Assembly: GCF_000427805.1 (NCBI RefSeq) | Contig: NZ_KE386592.1 | Coordinates: forward strand, 32,334 to 96,333 | Direction of reading: 5' to 3' | Origin: Budvicia aquatica DSM 5075 = ATCC 35567 | Lineage (GTDB): Bacteria; Pseudomonadota; Gammaproteobacteria; Enterobacterales; Enterobacteriaceae | Length of the DNA: 64,000 bases | Shown here: piece by piece, positions 16,425 through 25,053 of the stretch | Position numbering within the stretch: the stretch's first letter is position 1 | Layout: every line of letters begins with the position of its first letter | Notes under the pieces: generated by a model | Databases searched by the model: none | What the model was told of the DNA's origin: nothing | Seen by the model: the letters and a program-made list of their open reading frames with translations, nothing else | Translations under genes and position numbers: made by a program

Positions 16425-18074
16425 ATGGAAATCTTTTTTACTATTCTTATTTTGATTTTGGTCGTGTCACTTTCCGGCGTGGTAACCAGAATGTTGCCAT
16501 TCCAAATTCCTTTACCATTGATGCAGATAGCCTGCGGAGCACTGTTGGCCTGGCCGACTTTTGGCTTACACGTTAACTTCGATCCTGAGCTGTTTTTAGT
16601 CTTGTTTATCCCGCCGCTGCTGTTTGCTGATGGCTGGAGAACGCCGATTCGCGAGTTTTTACACCACGGGCGTGAAATTCTCGGGCTGGCCTTAGTGCTG
16701 GTGTTGTTAACCGTTGTCGGTGTGGGTTATCTGATCCACTTACTCATTCCGAGTATTCCTTTAGTTGCCGCCTTTGCATTGGCTGCTGTGCTGTCTCCGA
16801 CCGACGCCGTAGCCCTTGGCGGAATCGTCGGTGAGGGGAAGATCCCTAAGTCGATTATGGGCGTGCTGGAAGGTGAAGCGCTAATGAATGACGCCTCCGG
16901 TCTGGTTTCTTTGAAGCTGGCGGTGGCCGTTGCCATGGGCGTCATGGAGTTTACCGTATCGGGGGCGGCTCTGGACTTCACTATTGTCGCCATCGGTGGT
17001 GTGCTGTCGGGTATTTTGGTGACCTGGCTGTACAGTAAATCACTGCGTTTGTTAAGCCGCTGGAGCGGTGACGATCCGGCGACTCAAATTGTTCTGATGC
17101 TGTTATTACCTTTTGCCTCTTATTTGATTGCTGAACACCTTGGGGTGTCAGGCATTTTAGCCGCGGTTGCTTCAGGTATGACTATCGGCCAGTCGGGGGT
17201 CATTCGTAATGCGCCTCTGACTATGCGGCTCAGGGCGAATAGCGTCTGGGCGATGTTGGAATTTGTGTTTAACGGCATGGTCTTTATCATGCTGGGTCTG
17301 CAACTGCCGGATATCTTGTCTGCATCGATTCTTCAGGCAGAAAGTGACCCAAGCATTGAAACCTGGCATCTGTTTTTAGATATTGTCTGGATTTACGTTG
17401 CCCTGATGATTATGCGTTTTTCTTGGCTATGGCTGATGAAAACCTTAAGTAATCGCATCTTTAAGAAACATCCGTTGCTGTTCGCCACTTACACCATGCG
17501 CGATATGCTAATTGCCACCTTTGCCGGGGTGCGCGGTGCGATTACGCTGGCGGGTGTTTTATCTATTCCTTTATTGCTAAGCAGCGGTCTGCCTTTTCCG
17601 TCCCGCTATCAGTTGGTGTTTTTAGCCACCGGCGTGATTCTGTTTTCTTTGGTGGTCGGGGTTATTGCTTTACCGCTATTGCTCAGAGGGTTGGTCGTTA
17701 CCGATCGTGCCAAAATTGAGGAAGAGGAGAGCATTGCTCGGGCCTCAATGGCAGAGGTAGGCATTGTCAGCCTGGAAAAACTGCGCGATCGTATTCAGGC
17801 CAGCAGTGAGGAAAACGTCGATCCTCATCTGTTAACCGAAGTTAGCTCAAGAATTATTGGCACACTGCGTAAAAGAACCTATACCAACGACGAAAAAGTT
17901 CGGGCTCTGGAAGAGGAACAGCTTGAACGTCGCTTCCGTTTGACCGCTCTGCGCGCCGAAAGAGGGGAGCTATATCACCTGCGTGCGACCCGGGCGATAA
18001 GCAATGATACCTTGCAGAAGATGCTTTACGATCTCGACCTGCTGGAGGCTTTACTGATCGACAAGCAGCACTAA
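16425..18074 (+). CDS. yjcE: YjcE, CPA1-family Na+/H+ antiporter
   Basis: This is a 549-residue inner-membrane cation/proton antiporter. About twelve N-terminal membrane helices include the CPA1 hallmark LSPTDAVALGGIVGEG (near residue 125) and the ion-binding segment EALMNDASGLVSLK. A charged cytoplasmic tail starts at about residue 425. It matches E. coli YjcE across its length, starting MEIFFTIL, and sits downstream of ghxP as in E. coli. A GATAAGGA site precedes the ATG. Confidence 0.92.
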   Translation: MEIFFTILILILVVSLSGVVTRMLPFQIPLPLMQIACGALLAWPTFGLHVNFDPELFLVLFIPPLLFADGWRTPIREFLHHGREILGLALVLVLLTVVGVGYLIHLLIPSIPLVAAFALAAVLSPTDAVALGGIVGEGKIPKSIMGVLEGEALMNDASGLVSLKLAVAVAMGVMEFTVSGAALDFTIVAIGGVLSGILVTWLYSKSLRLLSRWSGDDPATQIVLMLLLPFASYLIAEHLGVSGILAAVASGMTIGQSGVIRNAPLTMRLRANSVWAMLEFVFNGMVFIMLGLQLPDILSASILQAESDPSIETWHLFLDIVWIYVALMIMRFSWLWLMKTLSNRIFKKHPLLFATYTMRDMLIATFAGVRGAITLAGVLSIPLLLSSGLPFPSRYQLVFLATGVILFSLVVGVIALPLLLRGLVVTDRAKIEEEESIARASMAEVGIVSLEKLRDRIQASSEENVDPHLLTEVSSRIIGTLRKRTYTNDEKVRALEEEQLERRFRLTALRAERGELYHLRATRAISNDTLQKMLYDLDLLEALLIDKQH

Positions 18075-18086
18075 GACTTTTATGTG

Positions 18087-18111
18087 CAGGCCCCTTATTC
18101 ACCGGGGTCTG
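18087..18111 (+). terminator. Hairpin after yjcE
   Basis: CAGGCCCC (18087-18094) pairs with GGGGTCTG (18104-18111), one G-U pair, 13 bases after the yjcE stop. There is no U-tract, so confidence is modest. Confidence 0.4.
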
Positions 18112-18327
18112 CTGGCGTGACCGCGTTTTGAACGATCGCCGTGTGCGGTGTAAGCTGAATATAGATTTAAAAACGAGGGGTTAATATTAAACAGTGATGT
18201 TAGCTTCTGGGTAAACAGTGAGTTTTGGGGGGCTTTAGAGTCTATCTTTCCACTTCACGTTGGCTTCATCGGTGCTTCATTAAACTGCGCTAGCATCTCT
18301 GTTAACTGATTTCAGACCAATGTCACT

Positions 18328-18906
18328 ATGCTTGAGATATTAAAACCGCTTAAACATAAAGTTATCTTAGTTGCTGGGTTTATTGCTTTGGGCGATTACC
18401 TCGGTCTGGTTGAGGTGAACCTTTTTATCTTGGCCGGGCTCTATATTTTAACTGCCTATGGCGTAGTCACCTTGGTTAAGCTGTTTTTGTTTAAGCAGCA
18501 GTTATCGAAACGGCTCACCTTACTGCGCATTTTTACCACTTTTATTCTCTCTTCTATGATGATTTCTACTCTATTTGTCGATCGTATTGAGTGGAATCGT
18601 TTATACGATCTTGGCCACTCAGGCCCGATTCGCTGTGAGTTTCAAGATAGCTTTGGTTTTAGCGGCGAAGGGTATTATCGATATGTTGAGTACATTCCTT
18701 TAGGTGTCGCTGACATTGTTATTAATCAGCATATCTATAATCAGGCGTGGATGATTAAAGAGCATCGGGACAAACAGACGATAGCGGCTCAGGTGGATTG
18801 GGATAAGCAGGAACAAACGAATAGATTTAACCATGCAAGAATCAGCCGGTTAGCCTATTTGGTGATGGGGCATGGCTTAACGATGAAAGTAGGGTGTGGG
18901 CGATAA
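18328..18906 (+). CDS. Hypothetical membrane protein
   Basis: This 192-residue protein has three hydrophobic segments in its first 85 residues (about 10-28, 32-50 and 62-80), then a soluble region rich in charged and aromatic residues. I do not recognise the family. No convincing Shine-Dalgarno sequence precedes the ATG. It converges on fis, with a bidirectional terminator between them. The topology resembles small immunity-like or stress membrane proteins, but no assignment is warranted. Confidence 0.55.
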   Translation: MLEILKPLKHKVILVAGFIALGDYLGLVEVNLFILAGLYILTAYGVVTLVKLFLFKQQLSKRLTLLRIFTTFILSSMMISTLFVDRIEWNRLYDLGHSGPIRCEFQDSFGFSGEGYYRYVEYIPLGVADIVINQHIYNQAWMIKEHRDKQTIAAQVDWDKQEQTNRFNHARISRLAYLVMGHGLTMKVGCGR

Positions 18907-18927
18907 AAGCTAAGGCCTAGATAAACA

Positions 18928-18959
18928 AAAAGCGCCACCGGTTGCCCGGCAGCGCTTTT
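18928..18959. terminator. Bidirectional intrinsic terminator between fis and the convergent gene
   Basis: AAAAGCGC (18928-18935) pairs with GCGCTTTT (18952-18959), and an inner CCGG/CCGG pair surrounds a TTGC loop. The A-run on one side and T-run on the other let it work for both convergent genes: fis on the minus strand and the gene ending at 18906 on the plus strand. Confidence 0.85.
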
Positions 18960-18981
18960 AAAGCATGAAAACTGACTAGTA

Positions 18982-19278
18982 TCAGTTCATACCGTATTTT
19001 TTAAGTTTCTTGCGCAGCGTACCGCGGTTGATACCCATCATTGTCGCTGCACGAGTTTGGTTACCGCGAGTGTACTGCATAACCATGTCTAACAGAGGCT
19101 GTTCTACTTCAGCCAATACCAATTCATACAGATCGTTCACGTCTTGACCGTTCAGTTGAGCAAAGTAGTTCTTTAATGCTTGTTTAACCGAATCACGCAA
19201 AGGTTTTTGGGTAACTTGGTCTTGTGAGTTTACGGTGGCGACTGTTAGTACGTCAGAATTTACGCGTTGTTCGAACAT
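18982..19278 (-). CDS. fis: Fis nucleoid-associated protein
   Basis: Fis (98 residues) bends DNA, stimulates rRNA promoters and recombination enhancers, and organises the nucleoid. The C-terminal helix-turn-helix (residues 74-95, containing [15 protein letters not shown]) is essentially identical to E. coli Fis, as is the length. It is the second gene of the dusB-fis operon, 24 bases after dusB, as in other enterobacteria. The growth-phase promoter is upstream of dusB. Confidence 0.98.
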   Translation of the reverse strand: MFEQRVNSDVLTVATVNSQDQVTQKPLRDSVKQALKNYFAQLNGQDVNDLYELVLAEVEQPLLDMVMQYTRGNQTRAATMMGINRGTLRKKLKKYGMN

Positions 19279-19302
19279 AGTTCTGTTAGCTCTTTTATCT
19301 GT

Positions 19303-20268
19303 TTAGGCAAAATTTTCAAAATATGCCCCCAATACCTCCAGCTGTTCGCTGGCATCCTCTATGGTATTGAAGGTGCGCCGAAACTGGTCATTTGGGGCAT
19401 GTTCCCGGAGATACCAAGAAACGTGCTTACGTGCAATGCGGAGTCCTTTGCCTGGACCATAAAAGTCGTGCAACTCTCTCACATGCTCGTTTAACAAGCG
19501 TTCCACTTCTGCCAACGGCATGGGTGGTAACAGCTCCCCTGTGTCCAGGTAATGTTGGATTTCCCGGAAGATCCACGGTCTTCCCTGAGCAGCTCGTCCT
19601 ATCATCAGAGCGTCAGCTCCGGTGTAGTCCAAAACGGCTCTGGCTTTATGCGGGTCAGTAATATCCCCGTTAGCAATAACCGGTATATCTACATTCTGTT
19701 TAACCGTACGGATGCTGTCGTATTCTGCTTCGCCGTTGAATAAACAATGACGGGTGCGGCCATGTATTGTAATGGCCTGAATACCACTGCGTTCCGCCAG
19801 TTGGGCAATTTCAACGCAGTTACGATTATCGGGATCCCAGCCGGTACGAATTTTTAGCGTCACCGGAACGTCAACTGCGTTCACGACGGCGTTAAGAATT
19901 TTACCGACTAACTCCGGATACTGTAACAGTGCTGAACCTGCCAGCTTACGATTCACTTTTTTTGCCGGACAGCCCATATTGATATCAATGAGCTGTGCGC
20001 CGTTTTCTACATTGATGCGCGCCGCTGCCGCCATATCTTCCGGATCGCATCCGGCGATTTGAACGGCCCGAATACCGAGCTCATCAAGGTGGACCATACG
20101 CAATCGTGACTTATCGGTTCGCCAGACTTCTGGATTAGAAGACAGCATCTCCGAAACGGTCATTCCTGCACCCATCGCATAACATAACGTTCTGAACGGA
20201 CGGTCCGTGATTCCCGCCATCGGGGCGGCAATTAAACGATTTGTTAGTTGAAGGTTACCAATGCGCAT
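19303..20268 (-). CDS. dusB: DusB, tRNA dihydrouridine synthase
   Basis: DusB reduces uridines in the tRNA D-loop using FMN and NADPH. The protein has the Dus landmarks: [12 protein letters not shown] at the N-terminus, the catalytic Cys in NMGCPAKKV, the FMN-binding segments around IANGDI, and [13 protein letters not shown]. The frame runs further upstream, but the family start is MRIGNLQL at 20268, giving 321 residues, the same length as E. coli. The conserved fis-operon promoter lies inside the upstream frame extension, which confirms this start. Confidence 0.96.
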   Translation of the reverse strand: MRIGNLQLTNRLIAAPMAGITDRPFRTLCYAMGAGMTVSEMLSSNPEVWRTDKSRLRMVHLDELGIRAVQIAGCDPEDMAAAARINVENGAQLIDINMGCPAKKVNRKLAGSALLQYPELVGKILNAVVNAVDVPVTLKIRTGWDPDNRNCVEIAQLAERSGIQAITIHGRTRHCLFNGEAEYDSIRTVKQNVDIPVIANGDITDPHKARAVLDYTGADALMIGRAAQGRPWIFREIQHYLDTGELLPPMPLAEVERLLNEHVRELHDFYGPGKGLRIARKHVSWYLREHAPNDQFRRTFNTIEDASEQLEVLGAYFENFA

Positions 20269-20305
20269 CGACAACGAAAGACCATATATGTCTGCAAGGG
20301 CGCGT

Positions 20306-20334
20306 ATATTACGCATTTTTTGACGCAGATGAAA
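20306..20334 (-). promoter_or_regulatory. Sigma-70 promoter of dusB-fis with GC-rich discriminator
   Basis: On the minus strand the -35 box is TTTCAT (complement of 20329-20334) and the -10 box is TAATAT (complement of 20306-20311), separated by 17 bases. It is followed by a GC-rich discriminator, ACGCGCCC. This is the arrangement of the E. coli fis promoter, where the discriminator gives stringent and growth-rate control. Confidence 0.8.
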
Positions 20335-20622
20335 GGCCAAACTTTGAACAATTCGCGACTAAAATCAAAGAAAGAAATGCGTGTTAATGGTCAAGTTTTT
20401 ATTCATTATGTTTAACAATAAGTTAGGTTTTATCCGGCTAATTATTATTTTGTTATATTTCATAACGATTATCGCCATTGAGCACTTTTTGAACAAAAAA
20501 TATCACTTTTTGAGATGAGATATTATATTTTTCACGCTTATTGTGGGGGACGGTATTGGTTTACAGAAGGGAAAAATCGCCTAACGGTGGGGCGTTAAAT
20601 GACGAAATAGCTGCAATAAAAA

Positions 20623-20656
20623 ATCCGCTGACGCCGGGTAAATGGCATCAACGGAT
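20623..20656 (-). terminator. Intrinsic terminator after prmA
   Basis: ATCCG...CGGAT with inner TGA/TCA and GCC/GGC pairs forms a hairpin about 30 bases past the prmA stop. It is followed on the minus strand by a run of T (complement of AAAAAA at 20618-20623). Confidence 0.65.
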
Positions 20657-20687
20657 CACGCTAATTCAACTCTTCGGTAGATTGGTT

Positions 20688-21569
20688 TTACTTTCTGATA
20701 CCCGTGATGCGGCACCATTCTTCTTTTTCAGCTACCGGATCAAGCTGAAACAGCGCCTGATAAGCCTCAGCAACCCCTTCTGCCTGAGTCGCCAGCACGC
20801 CGGACAGGCCTAAATGACCATGAGCTTTGGGTAACTGACCGATAATAGGGGCCAGTTCTCTGAGAGGGCCGGCAAGGATGTTAGCTACCACCACGTCGGC
20901 TTTTAAGTTCTCAGGCTGGTCCTTAGACAGATAAAGCTCTAAACGCTCTGAGACTTGGTTACGTTGGGCATTATCGCGGCTGGCTTGAATAGCCTGAGGA
21001 TCGATATCAATACCAATGGCTTTAGCCGCACCTAACTTTAGGGCTGCAATGGCTAAGATGCCGGAGCCACAGCCAAAGTCGATGACCGTTTTTCCTTCAA
21101 GATCTAGTCCGTCTAACCATTGGAGACATAATGCGGTGGTCGGGTGAGTTCCGGTACCAAATGCCAGACCGGGATCAAGCATAACGTTAACCGCATTGGC
21201 ATCCGGAACGTCGCGCCAGCTCGGGCAGATCCACAGGCGTTCGCCAAAACGCATCGGGTGGAAGTTATCCATCCATTCACGTTCCCAGTCTTTGTCTTCT
21301 AACTGTTCGATTTTATGTATAAAACCGAGGCCGAGTAACGGGTTGTATTCCAGCATCGCAACAACCTGCTTCATATCTGTTTCAGCATCGTACAGACCAA
21401 TAACGTCGGTATCGCCCCACAGGCGGGTCTCTCCCGGAAGCGGTTCAAACACCGGCACATCGTGGGTGTCCTGAAAGGTGACTGACACCGCACCGCTTTC
21501 AACCAGCGCATCGCCAATGGCTTCAGCCTGAGCACCGGTGGTATTTAACTTGAGTTGTATCCAAGGCAT
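20688..21569 (-). CDS. prmA: PrmA, ribosomal protein L11 methyltransferase
   Basis: PrmA methylates ribosomal protein L11 at several amino groups, using S-adenosylmethionine. The small N-terminal substrate-recognition domain (1-90) is followed by a class I methyltransferase domain. Motif I is [20 protein letters not shown] (about 161-180), and NILAGPL is the family-specific active-site loop. At 293 residues it equals E. coli PrmA. It lies downstream of panF, separated by a hairpin, and is transcribed in the same direction. Confidence 0.97.
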   Translation of the reverse strand: MPWIQLKLNTTGAQAEAIGDALVESGAVSVTFQDTHDVPVFEPLPGETRLWGDTDVIGLYDAETDMKQVVAMLEYNPLLGLGFIHKIEQLEDKDWEREWMDNFHPMRFGERLWICPSWRDVPDANAVNVMLDPGLAFGTGTHPTTALCLQWLDGLDLEGKTVIDFGCGSGILAIAALKLGAAKAIGIDIDPQAIQASRDNAQRNQVSERLELYLSKDQPENLKADVVVANILAGPLRELAPIIGQLPKAHGHLGLSGVLATQAEGVAEAYQALFQLDPVAEKEEWCRITGIRK

Positions 21570-21679
21570 AGCAAATTCTCTTACGGGGGGATAACAGCGC
21601 TATCCCACAGATTAATAATAAACTCCCAGTGATTGATTGGTTTTAAACACAGTCAATCCTAGGCCCGGAGCACGCTATA

Positions 21680-21780
21680 CTTAAAAACGTCGCCCCTCGG
21701 CCGCTAAAAAATGATCATATTCCGACGTTCTATTTGCGGACGAAACTTACGCCACAATTAAATTAAACTACTTTGTTCGT
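21680..21780. repeat. Diverged dispersed intergenic repeat, copy B
   Basis: This is the partner of the element at 3672-3768. AAAAACGTCGCCCCTCGGCCGC here aligns with the related block there, followed by A-run, ATTCCGACGTT, ATTTGCGGAC, and AATTAAACTACTTT. It lies between panF and prmA, just beyond a gene-end hairpin. The similarity is visible by eye and has not been scored. Confidence 0.35.
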
Positions 21781-21784
21781 ACTC

Positions 21785-21807
21785 TCGAGATAACCAAATT
21801 ATCTCGA
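21785..21807 (-). terminator. Hairpin after panF
   Basis: TCGAGATAA (21785-21793) and TTATCTCGA (21799-21807) form a perfect nine-base stem with loop CCAAA directly after the panF stop. There is no strong U-tract, so read-through into prmA is possible. Confidence 0.5.
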
Positions 21808-21811
21808 TTAT

Positions 21812-23260
21812 TTATACTGTACGCACCGATCCAGCAGCTAACCGTTCACCAAACAAATTGGCCAGCAGAAAGGTTACTGCCCCCAAAATCAAAGAAGGAA
21901 CGATCGGATGTAACCCGTACATATGGATATTAAAGGTGGCCAGAATGGTGTAACACACCGCACCACAGACCATTGAGGTCAAAGCACCACAGGCATTAGC
22001 CCGTTCCCAATACAGACCAAAGACCAATGGCCACAGGAACACCGCTTCCAGACCGCCAAAGGCTAGCAGGTTCCACCAAATAATCATTTCCGGCGGTCGC
22101 CATGCAGCCAGTATCAGTAGTAGTCCTAAAACCAGCGTTACCGTACTTGAAATACGCGATAACCGACGTTCGTTATGAATCTGTTCAGGTTTAAGGCTGA
22201 GATAGAGATCCTTGATTAACGTTGCCGAAGACTGCAACAGTTGAGCATTGATCGTTGACATTATTGCCGCCAGCGGCGCGGCTAAGAATATTCCGGCGGC
22301 GAATGGCGGTAGTACGGTGATCATCAGGGTTGGAATTACCTGATCCGGAATGGTTAAGTCCGGTAAAATTGCCCGACCCAGCGCACCGGCAAGATGCATA
22401 CTGAACATCAGAATAGCGACAACAATGGTACCGATGATAATGCCACGGTGTACCGCTTTACTGTCTTTATAAGCGATACAGCGAACCGCAGTATGGGGCA
22501 GGCCAATCACGCCGAAGCACACTAAAATCCAGAATGAGGCCATAAACGGCAGGGAGAGGAAATCATCTGCGCCGGTTGGGGTAAGCAATTTCGGATCAAT
22601 CTGCTGAAGTTTATCGACTGCACTGTTTAATCCGCCGGCCGCGTAGATGACAGCGACCAGCAGCAAAATAGCGCCAACCAGCATAACCAGCCCTTGTAAG
22701 GCATCATTCAATACGCTGGCGCGGAAACCGCCGAAAGAGGTGTAAAGGGCGATAGTTACGCCGAAGATCAGTAACCCGATATCGTAAGGAATGCCGGCTG
22801 CGGTTTCCAGCAGTCGGGCACCACCGATAAATTGAACGGTCATTGCGCCGATAAAGGCTAACAGTAAACTGATACTGGCAAACCAAACCAGCAGCTTACT
22901 TTTGTAGCGGGCGTATAGCACGTCGTTAAGCGTGACGGCGTTATAACGGCGGGCCAGAATGGCAAACTTCTTCCCTAACACGCCAAGGGATAGCCATACG
23001 GCAGGCAGTTGAATCATCGCCAACAAGACCCAACCCAGGCCATATTTATAAGCCGCACCGGGGCCACCGATAAATGAGCTGGCGCTGATATAGGTCGCGG
23101 TTAGCGTCATGGCCAGAATAAATCCGCCCATAGAACGATCGCCAATAAAGTAATCGTTGAGGAAATTTCCTTTCTGACGCTTGGTGTAGGCATAAATAGA
23201 CAGGCCAAACACCAGTATCAGGTAGGTTGCCAGAGGTAAAATGATATCAATCTGCATCAT
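21812..23260 (-). CDS. panF: PanF, sodium/pantothenate symporter
   Basis: PanF imports pantothenate, the coenzyme A precursor, with Na+. The 482-residue protein shows about thirteen hydrophobic helices and the sodium:solute symporter pattern, with ATYISASSFIGGPGAAYKYGLGW in the second helix region and GLPHTAVRCIAYKD further on. Length is one residue from E. coli PanF. Its first codons overlap the end of yhdT by 14 bases, indicating coupled translation. In E. coli, accC lies just upstream of yhdT-panF. Here an 11.9-kb segment intervenes. Confidence 0.96.
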   Translation of the reverse strand: MMQIDIILPLATYLILVFGLSIYAYTKRQKGNFLNDYFIGDRSMGGFILAMTLTATYISASSFIGGPGAAYKYGLGWVLLAMIQLPAVWLSLGVLGKKFAILARRYNAVTLNDVLYARYKSKLLVWFASISLLLAFIGAMTVQFIGGARLLETAAGIPYDIGLLIFGVTIALYTSFGGFRASVLNDALQGLVMLVGAILLLVAVIYAAGGLNSAVDKLQQIDPKLLTPTGADDFLSLPFMASFWILVCFGVIGLPHTAVRCIAYKDSKAVHRGIIIGTIVVAILMFSMHLAGALGRAILPDLTIPDQVIPTLMITVLPPFAAGIFLAAPLAAIMSTINAQLLQSSATLIKDLYLSLKPEQIHNERRLSRISSTVTLVLGLLLILAAWRPPEMIIWWNLLAFGGLEAVFLWPLVFGLYWERANACGALTSMVCGAVCYTILATFNIHMYGLHPIVPSLILGAVTFLLANLFGERLAAGSVRTV

Positions 23261-23507
23261 TGTCCTCCAGAGGAATGTCGCGGAAGACGTAACGCACCAT
23301 AAACCAGCACAGTAAAATGAATACCAAAGGGATCAGCAGACAAGACATTTCGAACCAATAAGGTAGTCCGGTAATGCCCTGTTGGTTACCCGGTAGGTAT
23401 GCGGCCAGAAACCAGGCTATCAGGTAGGCAATGGTAAGCCCCAATGCCCAAAGCGCTTCTTTATGGGCTTGAATAAAGCGAGGATCCGTCATGTTCTTCA
23501 TCGCCAT
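23247..23507 (-). CDS. yhdT: YhdT, small membrane protein
   Basis: This is an 86-residue protein with two hydrophobic helices (about 18-38 and 52-75) and the conserved RFIQAHKEALWALGLT and RDIPLEDNDA segments of E. coli YhdT. The function is not established; its constant position before panF suggests a helper or partner. A second ATG at 23492 (MTDPRF) gives a length closer to the E. coli protein and may be the true start. Confidence 0.9.
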   Translation of the reverse strand: MAMKNMTDPRFIQAHKEALWALGLTIAYLIAWFLAAYLPGNQQGITGLPYWFEMSCLLIPLVFILLCWFMVRYVFRDIPLEDNDAD

Positions 23508-23945
23508 TGGTTAAAAATAAACTGAGGGATAGGATTGTACGGAAAGGAATACGTTTGCCTAGGACTTTTTTATGTCGTCCCGCAAACGTTCGGTTTCAAT
23601 CGATAATCAGGGAGCTGTGATGTGCTTTAGAGAAGAAAAGGGGCAATAACGCTCGTCTTTGGCTGTTAAAGTGCTCGATAAACATCATGATGAAAGCCTC
23701 CGCGGATTAACATTCGTATCTTATATAAAGCTGCTTGGCTGTTCACGCTAAGTACTGCTGTCGCTTCGATATTCACTCTTTCCGCCCCCTAAAATTTCAA
23801 TAGCATCCATTATGCCCCTTATTGTGTAATTTGTGACCTGAGTTGTGAAATTCACATTAATATCTTCTTTTTAAATATTTTATGTTGATTTAAAAGATTT
23901 TGAGGTTGAGTATTGGTTGGTCTTGTAAACACAAAGGAAAGCATA
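23508..23945. other. Divergent control region between yhdT-panF and the ydj cluster
   Basis: No gene is seen in these 438 bases. The right third is AT-rich and holds TGTGAAATTCACA (23844-23856), a possible operator. The region marks the left junction where sequence between yhdT and accC departs from the E. coli arrangement. Confidence 0.5.
23844..23856. promoter_or_regulatory. Near-palindromic operator candidate upstream of ydjL
   Basis: TGTGAAATTCACA is palindromic apart from the centre, with another TGTGA at 23832. The spacing between TGTGA and TCACA is three bases instead of the six of a CRP site. A binding site for the local DeoR-type regulator YdjF is an alternative. It lies about 90 bases before the ydjL start. 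Confidence 0.3.
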
Positions 23946-25016
23946 ATGAAAGCACTGGCAAGATTTGGTAAGGCCTTTGGTGGCTATAAAATGATTGATG
24001 TACCGGAACCGATTTGCGGTCCCGATGATGTAATTATTGAAATTAAAGCGGCGGCAATCTGTGGCGCAGATATGAAGCACTACAATGTTGACAGCGGTTC
24101 TGATCAATTTAACTCTGTTCGTGGTCATGAGTTTGCCGGTCGTATTTCACAAGTGGGTGAGAAGGTAAAAGACTGGAAAGTAGGCCAGCGAGTGGTCTCT
24201 GATAATAGCGGACATGTCTGTGGTATTTGTCCGGCCTGTGAACAGGGCGATTTTCTGTGTTGCACAGAAAAAGTCAACTTGGGTTTGGACAATAATCCTT
24301 GGGGCGGCGGATTCTCGAAATACTGTTTGGTGCCCGGTGAGATCCTGAAAATTCATCGACATGCGTTATGGGAAATTCCCGACGACGTTGATTATGAAGA
24401 CGCTGCTGTCCTTGATCCTATCTGTAACGCTTATAAATCGATTGCCCAACAGTCGAAATTCCTCCCCGGTCAGGATGTGGTGGTGATCGGTACCGGTCCG
24501 CTGGGGCTATTTTCCGTACAAATGGCCCGCATTATGGGGGCGGTGAACATTGTGATGGTTGGGTTGGAAGAGGATGTGCCGGTTCGTTTCCCGATAGCCA
24601 AGGAACTGGGCGCTACGGCGCTGGTCAATGGCTCAATAGAGGATGTGGTGGCGCGCTGTCAGGAGATTTGTGGCAAAAACAATTTAGGCCTAGTGATTGA
24701 ATGTTCTGGTGCCAATATCGCCCTTAAACAGTCTATCGAAATGCTGCGCCCTAATGGGGAAGTGGTCCGTGTTGGTATGGGATTCAAACCGTTGGATTTC
24801 TCCATTAACGATATTACTGCCTGGAACAAAAGCATCATTGGCCATATGGCTTACGACTCAACCTCTTGGCGTAATGCGCTTCGGCTGCTTGCCAGCGGGG
24901 CTATCAAGGTGAAACCGATGATCACCCACCGTATCGGCCTGTCTCAATGGCGTGAAGGTTTTGACGCGATGGTCGATAAGACCGCGATCAAAGTCATTAT
25001 GACCTATGACCTATGA
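23946..25016 (+). CDS. ydjL: YdjL-like zinc-type alcohol dehydrogenase
   Basis: This medium-chain NAD(P)-dependent zinc dehydrogenase (356 residues) belongs to the sorbitol/threonine dehydrogenase group. Visible are catalytic-zinc residues in AAICGADMKH and GHEFAG, the structural-zinc cysteines in CGICPACEQGDFLC, and the Rossmann motif GTGPLGLF. The ATG at 23946 follows AAAGGAAAG. It is the first of eight same-strand genes in the order ydjL-K-J-I-H-G-F-E, the same as in E. coli. It probably oxidises a hydroxyl of the pathway sugar. The substrate is unknown. Confidence 0.88.
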   Translation: MKALARFGKAFGGYKMIDVPEPICGPDDVIIEIKAAAICGADMKHYNVDSGSDQFNSVRGHEFAGRISQVGEKVKDWKVGQRVVSDNSGHVCGICPACEQGDFLCCTEKVNLGLDNNPWGGGFSKYCLVPGEILKIHRHALWEIPDDVDYEDAAVLDPICNAYKSIAQQSKFLPGQDVVVIGTGPLGLFSVQMARIMGAVNIVMVGLEEDVPVRFPIAKELGATALVNGSIEDVVARCQEICGKNNLGLVIECSGANIALKQSIEMLRPNGEVVRVGMGFKPLDFSINDITAWNKSIIGHMAYDSTSWRNALRLLASGAIKVKPMITHRIGLSQWREGFDAMVDKTAIKVIMTYDL

Positions 25017-25053
25017 TTTTCATGGATAACCTTTTTTAAAGGATATTTGCCTT

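Larger units (their letters stand above)
20269..20687. other. Control region of dusB-fis and tail of prmA
   Basis: No gene is seen. The first part holds the fis-operon promoter. Bases 20370-20530 are very AT-rich, as expected for the Fis/IHF-bound upstream region known in E. coli. The prmA terminator is at 20623-20656. Confidence 0.6.

Noticed and set aside
23832-23856. CRP site before ydjL
   Set aside because: The half-sites TGTGA and TCACA are separated by three bases, not six, so it is listed only as an operator candidate.
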